The translations under genes were made by a program, and so were the position numbers. Below, one piece after another: positions 13,293 through 24,300 of a stretch of 58,971 nt of DNA. Numbering within the stretch: the stretch's first letter is position 1; each line of letters begins with the position of its first letter. The notes beneath the pieces are model-generated. The model had not been told where the DNA came from. It did not search any database and saw only the letters and a list, made by a program, of their open reading frames with translations. The DNA comes from Zancudomyces culisetae (Eukaryota; Kickxellomycota; Harpellomycetes; Harpellales; Legeriomycetaceae), in the NCBI GenBank assembly GCA_001969505.1, contig LSSK01000130.1, positions 1-58,971 of the forward strand, written 5' to 3'.

Positions 13293-16255
13293 ATTTATTT
13301 CGTCCTCTTTTTTAAGTTTGTTTTTGGATTGGAGATTAAAGGATGATAAAGTAGATTTTTTAAATTTAAACTCAAACCTTGTGTTTATTGACGTTTTGAA
13401 GCTTGTGCTTTTAGTTATGAACACTTTATTTTTAGCTGCAAAAACTCCCATTGATTTCTACACGTCAATGAAGACAAGCACCTTTTTTTTATTGCACTTA
13501 TTTTCAGTGTAGCAATTGGTAAATATTGCAAGGAGATTTACGACCTTTCTGGGGCTTAACCAGGCATTCTTGACTATCCAATAAGTATCTGACAAATAGT
13601 TTTTCAAGAATTTCACCATTTTTTTTTCTTTGTTGGAATGGAATCAACTAAATTGTTAAAAACACTTTGTTAATTTTTACTCCGCCATCGTAATGGATGG
13701 CTTTGTCTTTGGCTATGTACATATAACCTACTCAACGAAACACAGCAGTTAGAGCTGTCCAAAAGCACCAACAGCATGCGTGCAGTATAGCTGACATTTT
13801 ATTATTTGAAAAAAACACAATGAAGTATGTACCATAGACTGAGTATTGATAGTTTAAAGTTCATATAATGGTTAGCTCTAGTGGTATACCCTTTTTTTGC
13901 TACCTATTCCTATTCATGTTCAACTTTGTTATATAAATATACATGTATATGGACAAAAATAGAATAAAAAAATATTTTTTTAATAAACTTATCTCCGTAT
14001 ATCTTATTTATAAAGTTTAAAGAGAGTAAAATACCAAAGGGGCTGGCTGAAAAGCGACTTTACTTTGCAATAGGGCGAATAAGTTCTTGCTAAAACACGG
14101 CTGGCTTGACCTTTTTGGTTTTAGTCCAAACCTTCTTTCTGACTCCCATTCGTTCATCATATATACATATATGCTTGAAGTTACAAGCAACAATGGAATA
14201 CAAAATCACTTTGATGCATACTTCCTAGCACCAAACCAAGCGGGTATGGTGGTAACGCAACCATCTAGGAGATGTAAGAAACAGCCTTTTTTTAACATAT
14301 CTGCTATTCGGGTTTTCTTTCCTTAACACCACACCATCAAAATGGATTTGGTAAATTCAAGCTGACCTCATAGTTAGCACATCTCAAACACTCCTCACTC
14401 GTACTTGCAAAAAAGAGAGTTTACCGTAGTTTCGGTGTTTGTTTTTTTCCATGATACTGTTTTTGTTAATATTTATTATTTAATGGTTGGACTTAGTATT
14501 TGACAAAATGTGGTGAAAATCAAAGCTGTTACTTTGTGAGTGTTACAATTTCTAATAGTAGTATTGATGTTTATCATTTGTTAATCAATTAAATTAGAAT
14601 AAATTTAGACGATTTTGTCAACTCGGTGGACAGAATGATATATCTAATTAGCCTTCGCTCCAATAGATTTATTTACCAAACCCATTTCACTTTAGACTAA
14701 ATCAAAAAACCAAGTACCAAGTACCAAGTACCAAAACTCAAAAACTGAAAAAAGCTAGATATGATGTGACCCCTTTTGATAGAAAAGAAATAATCCTTAT
14801 GTTACTGACTTGGTACTGGGTCACCATCATTATACTACCAGTTACAACTAAATATATCTGTCAAAACATTTGCCTCCCTTCACCCCTATCCCTTCTTCCA
14901 ACAACTGAAACCCAAAATACCAGCATATATTTATCCGTTATCGTAAAGGTGGGAAAGTGCTCCTAGCATCCTTAGCCATTTAACTGCTGCCAGGAATTTG
15001 TTACAATAAAAACGCTTTTGGTGTTCTTGGTACCCGTTTTTTTTATTTTTAGTTATTTATCAGGGATTTTAGTCACCATTACTCGAAGTTGGCATTGGCC
15101 TATAAAATTACCACTAATACTATGACACAATACAAAGGTCTTTCTGGAGTATTAAATAGCGAGAATAAAGTGATTTAATGGGAATCATCAAAATCTATCA
15201 AATTTCAGTATTGGTAAACGAATGGCATTAATTGATTATTGTTGACTGTTGAAGCTTTTCCGAAATAGCTGAAGGTTCAGTTGCCTCAATGTGACATGTT
15301 TGTTGAGCATATACTTACAGTTTTAATTATTCCAATTTTATTTCCTGGATCTAAGTTTTCTGTGATTATTTGCTAATTTTTTTTGCGGTAATTTAATTTC
15401 TAGATTTATAAATAATTAACCACATGACGATTGGGTGTATAAATATCACATTAAGGTCGAAACAGAATGCTGTAATTTTCTATAACTGCTATTGGAGATA
15501 CGCTGAAAATAAGAATTTAAATTACGTTGTGAATTATTTTGGAACGTTTATTACTTTATGTTTACAAAACGAGATTTAATAAGCTAGATAAATGTCAGTT
15601 ATTAAATCGTTTAAAGCTATTGGCCATAGCCAAAATTATAAACAATCAACACATAAACCAATGGTGCCATTGGTGGCTATAAGTGTCGTGAGCTCAAGCA
15701 CCCAACACAATATCAGCAGCCTTTTTATCATTGTTTTGAAAAAAACTGGTTGTTTAATAAACGGAAATCTACAGTTTGACTTGTACAATCTTGTTTGCAA
15801 AAACCAATTCATTGCTAGCCATTGGAGCATTCATACTCTTGGCCTTGTGTTTTTGTACAAAAGCCAACAGCATAGCTCTCTACCTGAAATAGCAATCTAT
15901 TATTTCTCATAGTTGCATTTTTATTTTGCACATCTAGCAAAAGAAAAGAAAATAATAAATGTTAGCTAATATCGGGTTATGTAAATTACATCTGTTTGTG
16001 AATTCGCGCAGTTGATTTATCTCTTTCAAGGAAAATTTTTTTTTCTACCCTACCACTAAATAATTACTCAATCACCCGACGCATTTTTCCCGCTTAGGGG
16101 GTAAAATAAATTGTATAAATGATTGCTGAAATAATCAAGTTTACAGATATACGAAATTTCCTCTGAAAAACCACTTCTTGTTAATATTATTTCTTTTTAA
16201 CGCACGAACTGTTCCCTAATAACTTTAAACTCTAAACTATCAAAAACTTACGAAA
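13293..16255. other. Long intergenic region between divergent lectin and wall-transglycosylase genes
   Basis: This stretch of nearly 3 kb separates two diverging genes and is AT-rich. Open frames up to about 106 codons exist (for example 15592-15912, +), but they have biased, non-protein-like composition and no family match. A 55-codon minus-strand frame starts at 13624 (MVKFLKNYLSDTYWIVKNAW) and could be a leader peptide or a small gene. A TATA-like TGTATAAATG lies about 140 bases before the transglycosylase start. No RNA gene was recognised. Confidence 0.4.
14708..14736. repeat. Tandem CCAAGTA repeat
   Basis: Three to four near-perfect copies of the 7-nt unit ACCAAGT lie in tandem in the long intergenic region. 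They are a minor satellite and could be a promoter element, but nothing shows that directly. Confidence 0.5.
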
Positions 16256-17458
16256 ATGAAGTCGATGTTATTGACAACAGGGCTTTTGTCCTTTATTTAT
16301 ATGAAAAACGTATACGGTGCCTGCAAAAACTATGGAGATGGAAAATCCAACTGTCCAAAGGACTCACCATGTTGCTTTGAAGGATATTGTAACTCGAACG
16401 CTGGGTTTTGTATCTTGGGCAACTGTGAACCCGCAAACTCATACTCCCCAAACTCATGTTGGGCCAAGCCACACTGCAAAGACATGAGCGGATACAATTT
16501 CCCATCATCCAGCGACCTTGTAGAGTTGTCTAAATTTAACGATCCAAACAAGCAAGTATGGTACTCCACAGGTGATGCCAGCCATGCTAGCATCACTGGA
16601 AACAACCTTGTTATGCAACTCAAGCCAGGAAGCAGTCTTACCGGTCCTGGTGAAGGCAGCACAGTATACTTCACACGATGGGTAGATCACGGTACTTTTA
16701 CCGCACGTATCAAATCAGGCTCTGCAGCACCGGGTGTTGTCACCTCAATGATTTTGCGTAACGAGTTTGGTGATGAAATAGATTTTGAATGGGTCGGAAA
16801 GACTAAGAACACTGTCCAGACAAACTACTACTATGATGACGAATTGGACTTCACAAAGATGGTTGAGAGCAAGCCAGTTAGCGATACGTCCTCCAACTAC
16901 CACGACTATACCATCCAGTGGAACTTGGATAGTATCCAATGGCTTCTTGACGGATCCCTTATTAGAACTGTGAACAGAGCAGACACATGGGATGCCAGTG
17001 CTAAAATGTTTAAATTCCCTGACAGAGAAGCTAGATTCTCATTCTCCATCTGGGATGGTGGTAACACTGGCCAAGAAGGTACCGCAAACTGGGCTGGATC
17101 ACCCACTCCCTACACTAGCAGCACTGTCTATTCCATGTATGTCTCAAGCGTGACCGTCAAGTGTCTGTATGGAGGCAATGACACATACTCGATTCCAGGA
17201 AGCAGTGCATCTAGCACAAAGTCTACATCCTCTTCTAGCAGCAAATCAACCCAATCAACCAAGTCCAGCAGCTCCACTTCTGCGAGTTCATCCAGCTCAC
17301 GCTCAGGCTCAAATTCAGCTTCAGGCTCAGATGATGGCTCAGACTCTGATTCCGAGTCAGATGACACTTCATCACCTTCCTCTGCTAGTTTCGCTTCTGC
17401 ACTGAACTCTAAGGTTCTCATGGGAGCCTGTGTTTTCTTGCTTAGTTTGTTTGCTTAA
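16256..17458 (+). CDS. GPI-anchored GH16 chitin-glucan transglycosylase (Utr2/Crr1/Crh type)
   Basis: A 400-residue, single-exon gene. Crh enzymes cut chitin and join it to beta-glucan at the cell wall. The protein begins with a signal peptide ending near YG-A (residues 21-22). A cysteine-rich segment (22-75, KDSPCCFEGYCN) resembles the degenerate chitin-binding module of Utr2/Crr1. The GH16 domain follows, with catalytic motif DEIDFEW (E174, D176, E178) in the expected ExDxE order. A Ser-rich stalk (about 310-375) becomes strongly acidic (SGSDDGSDSDSESDD). The C-terminal hydrophobic tail (KVLMGACVFLLSLFA) fits a GPI-attachment signal. Codon choice is less AT-rich than in the neighbours, as expected for a highly expressed wall protein. 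The start codon AAAATGAAG is the only sensible one because it opens the signal peptide. Confidence 0.93.
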   Translation: MKSMLLTTGLLSFIYMKNVYGACKNYGDGKSNCPKDSPCCFEGYCNSNAGFCILGNCEPANSYSPNSCWAKPHCKDMSGYNFPSSSDLVELSKFNDPNKQVWYSTGDASHASITGNNLVMQLKPGSSLTGPGEGSTVYFTRWVDHGTFTARIKSGSAAPGVVTSMILRNEFGDEIDFEWVGKTKNTVQTNYYYDDELDFTKMVESKPVSDTSSNYHDYTIQWNLDSIQWLLDGSLIRTVNRADTWDASAKMFKFPDREARFSFSIWDGGNTGQEGTANWAGSPTPYTSSTVYSMYVSSVTVKCLYGGNDTYSIPGSSASSTKSTSSSSSKSTQSTKSSSSTSASSSSSRSGSNSASGSDDGSDSDSESDDTSSPSSASFASALNSKVLMGACVFLLSLFA

Positions 17459-17705
17459 ACTCTCAGAGTTGAGTTTTCTATACTAACCTTTGTAGTTGCC
17501 ATATGTTTCTATTATCCTTATCCCTTTATATATCGTATTAAAAAAAAACTAGTATTGATGGGTTTCAATAATTATAACTATTACTCTCTACCTCTGGCCC
17601 GTGTTTATTAGAAAAATGTTGTCTTCAAATGAAAAAAACAATGAAATTATTTAATAAAAGGTAATCAAATCGAACTAGACAAGATCAAATCGGCGACAAA
17701 AAAAA

Positions 17706-19874
17706 TTACGAACTCTTCTTATTGTAAAGCACATCTAGCCTTTGCTTGAGCGAATTCTCGATTGTTCTTCGCTGTAACTTGTGTGCAGCCGTGATTTTTT
17801 GGTTTTCAACACTCCATTCTTCTGTATCAATAACAACATTACAAATGGTCTCCGCTCTTGCCAAGTTATTTTGTTTTGCGATTTTTAGCATTTCTTTCTG
17901 CACAATATCAATGGCATTATTGTCAACCAAAAACTCATGCCTGGAAATACTTTTAGGAGAAAGATTTGGGTTCACGTCATGTGCCAACCTTGACATGAGC
18001 TTGTCATCAATTGAAATCATGGCAATAGGCTGTTGTTGGTCAGATCTGGCGTTTATGCACACAGCTGTCGCGTATTTGCACACAGAATATATCGACTCCA
18101 GTTTTTCCAATGCAATGTATTCTCCATTTTCCATTTTTACCACATTCTTTTTTCGGTCTATTATTTTCAATTGACCATCTTCTGCCCACATACAAATGTC
18201 ACCTGTTTTGACCCACCCATCCTCGGTGAATGTATCGGGTATAGGATCTGCCCCAATGTTATCAACCGCAGAGTCAGATTCAGAGGGTTGCAAATATCCA
18301 ATAGATGTTGAGGGACCTCTAATCCAGAGTTCACCTTTCCCTTGCTCACTATGGTATCCAAGTTCGGGGACGCTAACCAATTTTGCCTCCAAACTTGGAA
18401 GCAAAACTCCTGCAGTTCCTAGCACAAAGTTTTCAGGTCTTTGTATGGATATCACACCACATGTTTCCGTCATCCCATATCCCTGGACCAGCGTAAACAA
18501 AACGCACGATATAAACTTCTGAACTTCATTTGATATAGGCGCACCTCCGGACAGAGCCAATCTGAGTTGTCCACCAACAATATCTCTAGCTTTGCTAAAA
18601 ATAATGCGTTCAAATAAGTTATTGCTACACATTGGATTTTTTTGGAACTTTTCCCACTTTGAACTAAGCGCTGCTTCAAACAGATAGTTTGTCAGCTTCC
18701 CCTTGTTTTGCAATTGGTTCTTTATCTCTTTAACTATTCCATTCCATACCTGAGGAACTCCTGCCATTATCGTTGGTCTCAATGCCTGTAAGTCCCCAAG
18801 ACAGTTTCTAACTGAGGACGTAACTAGACTTCTTGGAGTTCCATACCCTACTTTCATCCCAAGAGATAAAACTGTTATTTCTACAGCAAATTCAAGTATG
18901 TGTGCAAGAGGAAGATATCCCAGCAACACGTCGTCCTTATTAAATAAACCCCAATAAGCCTTCTGAATTCCACCCACTAACGCACAAAAGTTTTTGTGTT
19001 TCATTAATACACCTTTTGGAACTCCTGTTGATCCCGATGTATACATTATCATTGCTAAATCGTCCGGAGATGGCCTTCTATCTAGGGATTGTGGATCTTC
19101 TCCACTTTTATCCTTCCCTATTGCCTCAAGCTCCTTAAGTGAAATGACTTTTAGTCCAGCATCTTTTATCTTTTGGATAGACTGTTCAATCTGCTCTCTC
19201 AATTCAGTATCATGTTTCTCATACTCATCATCTCCAAAATATATTACGCTCTTTATATTTGGAGATTTCAAGGCAAGGTTGACTACTTTTGGGAACCAAT
19301 CTATTCTGCAATAAATAGATTTTGATTTTGATGTTGTAGCACAATATGTCAACATCTCTTCGCCCAGCGTTTCATAACCTGTGGCTATTACAATATTCTG
19401 TCTGACACATGCCATTGCCATTAGCATCCACTCCTGACTTGTAGGCGCAAAAATCATAAGCACATCCTTTTCTTCCACCCCTGCTCCTCTGTCTTTGTCT
19501 GCAAGCCCTCTGCCGATATATCCTGTTTGTTCCCACACTTGTTCTTGTGATATCCACTTGTAGTCTGAGTATGTGTTGTAACTAAAGGTTTTAATTCTTT
19601 CTGTATTATTTGGACCTGGAAGTTTTTTTTCCTCTTTTATGATATTCAACAGGGTACGTCTTCCAAACAACAACATGTCTCCATACTCCTTTTTCGCAGA
19701 CTCAAAGAGATCATATAGCGTTCTGTTATTGCCTAGGACCAGTTCTGTAGATACGAGCTCTTCTGGAGACTGGTAGAATCGTCGTACTGGCTCACCACCT
19801 GTATCTGTACTATCAGAATGAACCACGGTCCAGCTTTTTGGAATGTTTTTTATTTCAGTACTGTATTCGAACAT
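17706..19874 (-). CDS. Long-chain fatty acyl-CoA synthetase (Faa type)
   Basis: A 722-residue, single-exon gene. It should activate long-chain fatty acids with ATP and CoA for lipid synthesis or breakdown. The AMP-binding motif YTSGSTGVPKG is at residues 278-288. QGYGMTETCG (464-473) is the second adenylate-forming motif, DGWVKTGDI (552-560) the third, and DRKKNVVKMENGEYIALEKL (573-592) is the fatty-acid-binding/hinge signature of long-chain enzymes. The length is normal for the Faa1/Faa4/ACSL group. There is no N-terminal transmembrane helix or clear mitochondrial presequence, and no peroxisomal SKL at the end (it finishes NKKSS). The gene is convergent with the wall transglycosylase, 247 bases apart, and divergent from the rhodanese gene. 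Substrate chain length cannot be read from the sequence. Confidence 0.93.
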   Translation of the reverse strand: MFEYSTEIKNIPKSWTVVHSDSTDTGGEPVRRFYQSPEELVSTELVLGNNRTLYDLFESAKKEYGDMLLFGRRTLLNIIKEEKKLPGPNNTERIKTFSYNTYSDYKWISQEQVWEQTGYIGRGLADKDRGAGVEEKDVLMIFAPTSQEWMLMAMACVRQNIVIATGYETLGEEMLTYCATTSKSKSIYCRIDWFPKVVNLALKSPNIKSVIYFGDDEYEKHDTELREQIEQSIQKIKDAGLKVISLKELEAIGKDKSGEDPQSLDRRPSPDDLAMIMYTSGSTGVPKGVLMKHKNFCALVGGIQKAYWGLFNKDDVLLGYLPLAHILEFAVEITVLSLGMKVGYGTPRSLVTSSVRNCLGDLQALRPTIMAGVPQVWNGIVKEIKNQLQNKGKLTNYLFEAALSSKWEKFQKNPMCSNNLFERIIFSKARDIVGGQLRLALSGGAPISNEVQKFISCVLFTLVQGYGMTETCGVISIQRPENFVLGTAGVLLPSLEAKLVSVPELGYHSEQGKGELWIRGPSTSIGYLQPSESDSAVDNIGADPIPDTFTEDGWVKTGDICMWAEDGQLKIIDRKKNVVKMENGEYIALEKLESIYSVCKYATAVCINARSDQQQPIAMISIDDKLMSRLAHDVNPNLSPKSISRHEFLVDNNAIDIVQKEMLKIAKQNNLARAETICNVVIDTEEWSVENQKITAAHKLQRRTIENSLKQRLDVLYNKKSS

Positions 19875-21709
19875 ATCTCGTCTATAGAACCTGTTTTGCT
19901 CTTTTTACTTCAAAAAAAATTATGTTTCCACTTGTAAAGATGGTGTAAATTCGTTGTTAGGGAGATTCTTTTCGTTTATTACGATTAGTTTTTATCTATT
20001 TAACTCAGTGCCTCGTTTTTAAGGAACAGAAGAAAAGGTCAAGGTGGTTTTTGCTAATGTTATATAGCATCAATAACTTTAAAATTTTTTTTCATGGAAT
20101 GTTGATTTCTATTTGGTAAAAGCATGGGTAATTTTAACTACAAGTATTTTCCGAAGGATTTTCGAAACAATAAATGTGTTCTCTTCCAGGTGAAAAAATG
20201 ATGGCAGTCCTTGTTTCAAGAGGTTGACAAATCTAATGTTTTGCATTTATTTTTTTTTTCTTTTTGAAATTGCATACATTTTTCAGATCCAACCCCTCCC
20301 TCCACTTATTATTTCTCCAATTATGTGACTTTGCCTTCTCATTCCTTCTGATTGGTAAATACTTGAAATCATCTCTCCGGTTTCCTTATTTACGACCAAT
20401 TGAACTGTCAAAGCACATCCGGTTTATACATTATATATTAAAGATCTAATAGCTTTTGTAATATCCAAACCAAAAGCTGGTTTTTGTCTATGGTTTATGG
20501 TTATTTGCTAAACGTAAGCATCTTTAGTTGGTTATATTTACTGTATTTTCACTGCAAAAAAAAAGGGTACAGCGCAAACATATAAAAGATGACTTCACGG
20601 TATCAGGTTTATACCTTTTCATCATTTTTTTTATCAAGTTAGCGTGGCCCCGGGTCACGTTTTACTTAGAAAATCGAATTATACATCAATTTGTTGTAAA
20701 TAAGCGCACACAGTGTTTGAGAATTTACAAGGATTTCGATAATGATATACAATAAAAGGGTATAAATTTATCCTCATACTGGACTTGGTGTAATTATGTA
20801 TCCTTCCCTTCTTATTCACTATTCACTTGCACCTTTGCAAAAAATCACTACTGCATACATTGCTTTATTTAAGTATTCCACCTCTTGTAATGTATATAGT
20901 CATTTGTAGCCATTTTCAATTAATTTTATCACTTTCTCGCTAACATTCTTGTGTGTTTAAAGAAAATCAAAGTAAAACAAGCTTTTAACCTTACACATCA
21001 AAAATGGTCTCAAAATATTAGTACTAAACTTATTCAGTTGTATATACTTTTGGTTAATGTTATATACACTCGTTTATTATGCCCAAATACATCTTAGAAG
21101 AGGGGGGGGGGGGTGAGAGGAAATCTTAAAAAAGCGTTGTAAGCAGCAATGTCGTTTGACTCTTTGCTCACGTTATTTGCTCAGTGAAATGTTACCATTG
21201 GTCTTAATATGTTTGTCTTTTTTTTGACAAGACATTTTTGGGCGTATTGTTGGGTTGTACACCAACTCCGGCGTGGTTAAATACAGCCACATTGAATCTC
21301 CTTTTATAAAAAGTGGAATAACCAAATGCAGGCCCACTACCTAGTGACTTGGAATTCCTGTCAAATAGTTAATTTTGATACTCAAACCAGCATTGATAAT
21401 GCCTTGTGATTTCTTCTGTCCTGCTTTCAATTTACCCTAATTTGATTAGTAATGTTGAGCCTTGATTTTAGGCCTACATAAAAATGATTTGTAATACGAA
21501 ATGCAACTATTTCTCACGCAAAGAAAAACAATTTCAAGCAAAAAAAAAAGAGCTTAATTCTTTGTTGGTTTAAGATTTCTGAGAGGGGAGGAAAAAATGT
21601 AAAGCTTATAATAGGGCTGTTTGTTTAATCTCAGGATTTAATCTCAGGATTTTACCACAATTCAACTTTTTGAAAAACGCAAAAATATTTGGCAGAAAAA
21701 CTATAAAAG
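19875..21709. other. Intergenic region between divergent acyl-CoA synthetase and rhodanese genes
   Basis: This 1.8 kb AT-rich region should hold both promoters. It contains a 12-G run (21102-21113), many short A/T homopolymers and only short unconvincing open frames (20264-20449 and 20528-20755, +). No RNA gene was recognised. Confidence 0.4.
21102..21113. repeat. Poly-G tract (G12)
   Basis: A run of twelve G in AT-rich intergenic sequence. Homopolymer length may be imprecise in the assembly. Confidence 0.8.
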
Positions 21710-22156
21710 ATGATAGACTCCCTTTTTGTTTATTTTCTAGTAACGCTTGCTCTACTATACGTTTTGAATAAAGGGAAGAGGTTATCAAACATGAGTCACA
21801 CTACAATCGGATACGAAGAGGTTTGTCAAATCTCAAAGAAGGAGAAGCTCCCAGGAGCCACAATCATTGATGTTAGAAACCCAGGCGAGTATGGTTCAGG
21901 TCACATCCCAGGCGCACACAACATCCCACACACTGAAATCTCTGCAGCACTTCAGCTGAATGATGATGAATTTGAGAAGAAATACAACTTCAAGCGCCCT
22001 CAAAAGAATGACCAGGACCACCCAGTAGTTTTGTACTGCCTCGCTGGCAAGCGGTGTCTCATGGCTGCCGATGCCATGCAAAGCCTAGGCTACTCAAGCG
22101 GGGTTCTTGTATATGAAAACAGCTGGAATGAGTATTCAAAGAAATCAGGTCTTTAG
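21710..22156 (+). CDS. Single-domain rhodanese (thiosulfate sulfurtransferase-like) with N-terminal membrane anchor
   Basis: A 148-residue single-exon gene. One rhodanese domain runs from about residue 33 to 146: IDVRNPGEYGSGHIPGAHNI, then the active loop YCLAGKRCLMAADAM, then ENSWNEY at the end. The first Cys of CLAGKRC is at the sulfur-carrying position, and a second Cys closes the loop. Compact eukaryotic relatives of this type (TSTD1-like) move sulfane sulfur between thiosulfate, glutathione and proteins. Residues 4-20 (LFVYFLVTLALLYVLN) form a hydrophobic helix, so the long form should be membrane anchored. A second Met at residue 28 (21791) would give a soluble 121-residue form, so two products from one gene are possible. 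Codons in the domain are richer in G/C at third positions than in most neighbours, suggesting good expression. Confidence 0.88.
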   Translation: MIDSLFVYFLVTLALLYVLNKGKRLSNMSHTTIGYEEVCQISKKEKLPGATIIDVRNPGEYGSGHIPGAHNIPHTEISAALQLNDDEFEKKYNFKRPQKNDQDHPVVLYCLAGKRCLMAADAMQSLGYSSGVLVYENSWNEYSKKSGL

Positions 22157-22569
22157 CTTTTGATCATGTCTATACAAACATTGCTAGCTGCGATTCCAAG
22201 CTGAGATTTTATCTTGTTTGTAAATTCTTTAATAGTTTTAATATAACTCTTGATTTAAAAGCGTAGAGAAAATATAATGAAATATTAGTTCCATTGATGC
22301 TTGCTAGTATCACAGTATCACATATGGTGTACACGCATATCTGACAAAATAAATTTGTTTATACTTCTAACTATGTTTTACCAAGTTCATCTTGTTGATC
22401 TTATTGTTTTTTATTTGCTTATTTTTTTTACCTAGGTTTTAAAATTGCAAAAGTTTAAAAGAACAAAGGTTTAGATACTGAATATAAGAAAAGAGCTTTC
22501 AAGTTTGGTTCAAACCACAATCAGAGATATTTTTGCATATAAAAGTATATAGCGAGGTTGTGCACATAG
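22157..22569. other. Intergenic spacer between convergent rhodanese and URC4 genes
   Basis: A 413-base AT-rich spacer where two convergent transcripts end. I see no gene or structured element in it. Confidence 0.5.
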
Positions 22570-24300
22570 TTAGAATATAGTTCCGCTAGAGATAATCCCA
22601 AACGGAGGATCTCCTGTTTTCTGCCTCATTTTTGCTGCCACTATTCTCCCTGCCTATTTTGTTTGTTCAAAATTTTGCTCGAGTTATCAGCGTTTTCTTT
22701 AAAACTAAAAATCAACAAACCAAAAAAATATTTACCTTCCAAGTACCCCCTTCAAGTAGCATGCTTAGCGTGAAAGTGTTCTTGTCAACGCCCAAAGTCT
22801 CTGTCATAATATCGTGTAGCTTATCCAACACAACAATTGTCAAACATCTCCACTGTACTATAATCTCACTGTCAACTTCATATAATGGTGTATTATCTTC
22901 GCCTTGAACAACAACTTTTCCCTTGAACTTATTTTCAAAATCAGATTTAAACCCAATCACACCCATATCCACAAGCAGTCCTCCATTCCTATACTCTGGA
23001 AGTCCGGTAAGCATAGCCAAGTCTAAAACCTCTATAGATCCAACTCTACTGAGCACCTCTGTTAGAGACCAAGTTAGCCACATGGATAGTTTATGAAATG
23101 GAACTATACCCGATGGTGAGACCCCATCACAACTAACTCCTTTCTTCTCTAGTAGCTTACAAACCCAGGCATCACCTAGCGATTTTCCTGACAATTCTGC
23201 ACCAGCTTTTGGCCATACATCTAGCAATCCGATTGATATAACCTCCCACAAGCTGCAAACGCTTACCCTCTCGTTATCACTGCCTTTCATTAAGAAGTCT
23301 ACGACGTAATTAGCATTAAAAACCAAAATCTATGAGCACTAGGTTTCCGCAAATCCCAAAAGTTCTAATGACATTATTTTATCTAGATAGTGTATAAGGT
23401 ATATTAATTACCAATCATATTGCCAGGCCTTTTTACTGAGCCAGAAGTGCTCACAAAATATTTATTATCTGCCTCAATAACACATCCTAGTCTTTGTAGT
23501 AAAAGTGCCCTGTTTTCAGCCCCAATCAACGGGTTATCATTGGTGACTTGCATTCCTTTCATTATTAAGTTCGTATCAACTAGCTTTAGCTTTTTGGCTA
23601 TTTGTGTGTTTACACACGTATGGAATAGTTATATGTTACTATACTGTAAAATTGTTTCTGTAAGCAGCAGTAGGCGCCTGTGGGTATTAGCATCTACCCG
23701 CTTGTCTAATTGAATTATTGCCAATAGTCACAAAATCTATGTCATAAGACTTTTATCTAGCTTACAATCAACACGAAATGGATTTTCAGGATCCGAAGAA
23801 AAATAACCGTCCTCATACATTCTCAAACTGGCTATACCTAAACCCTCAGTGCGTTTAAGCTCCAAACCAGTTTTATCGTCAATATATTTCCATTTGGAAC
23901 CAGCTCCGGCATCTAAAAGAACCGATACCACAAACAAGTCAATCACTCTCCTGGCACATTCGATTTGGCTGACTCCTTGGGATATCCATGAATTAACATG
24001 CTCTTCCACCAAATCCCTTTTTTCACCGTTTTTAACTATCTGAAATGAACGCCAGCGACCGTGTGGAGGAACTTTCAACCAAGTACCATAATCTTTCCGA
24101 ATAATTTCCAATAGGTAATCCACCAGAGGTTTGAGCTTGTCTTTATGCACCTCAAAAAAGTCCGACTTTCCCTTCTCAATTTCATCATACACAGCATAAC
24201 AGCGTTTTCTTATAGACTCCAGTGACAAAAAATACGCAAACTGCTTGTCGATGATTTCTCCAAACAGTGCGCCTTTGTTTGTAGCGTCTTCAAACGTCAT
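22570..24300 (-). CDS. URC4: Uracil catabolism protein 4 (DUF1688), 4 exons
   Basis: The exons are 24300-23766, 23597-23412, 23298-22736 and 22653-22570. They total 1,368 nt, or 455 residues, and all junctions are in frame. URC4 belongs to the fungal URC pathway, which uses uracil as a nitrogen source by a route different from the classic reductive one. Its reaction is not well defined. Family hallmarks appear in order: PPHGRWRSF, VVSVLLDAGAGSKW, RTEGLGIASLRMY, MQVTNDNPLIGAENR, VPFHKLSMWLTWSL, LTGLPEYRNGGLLVDMG, LEGGTWKAGR, and the end FGIISSGTIF. The first donor is best placed at GTAAGC (23765), giving FRVDSKKLKLVD. A later weak donor in the same phase would add five residues. No other URC gene is next to it in this window. 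Confidence 0.92.

Noticed and set aside
13054-13512. 152-codon plus-strand frame
   Set aside because: It is antisense to the lectin first exon and its 5' region. The minus-strand exon has exact splice phase and a clear product.
15592-15912. 106-codon plus-strand frame in the long spacer
   Set aside because: Its composition is not protein-like, there is no family resemblance, no splice context and an equally long antisense frame.
17128-17421. 97-codon acidic minus-strand frame
   Set aside because: It is a shadow of the Ser-rich stalk of the GH16 gene: TCN/AGY codons read in reverse as Glu/Asp/Leu.
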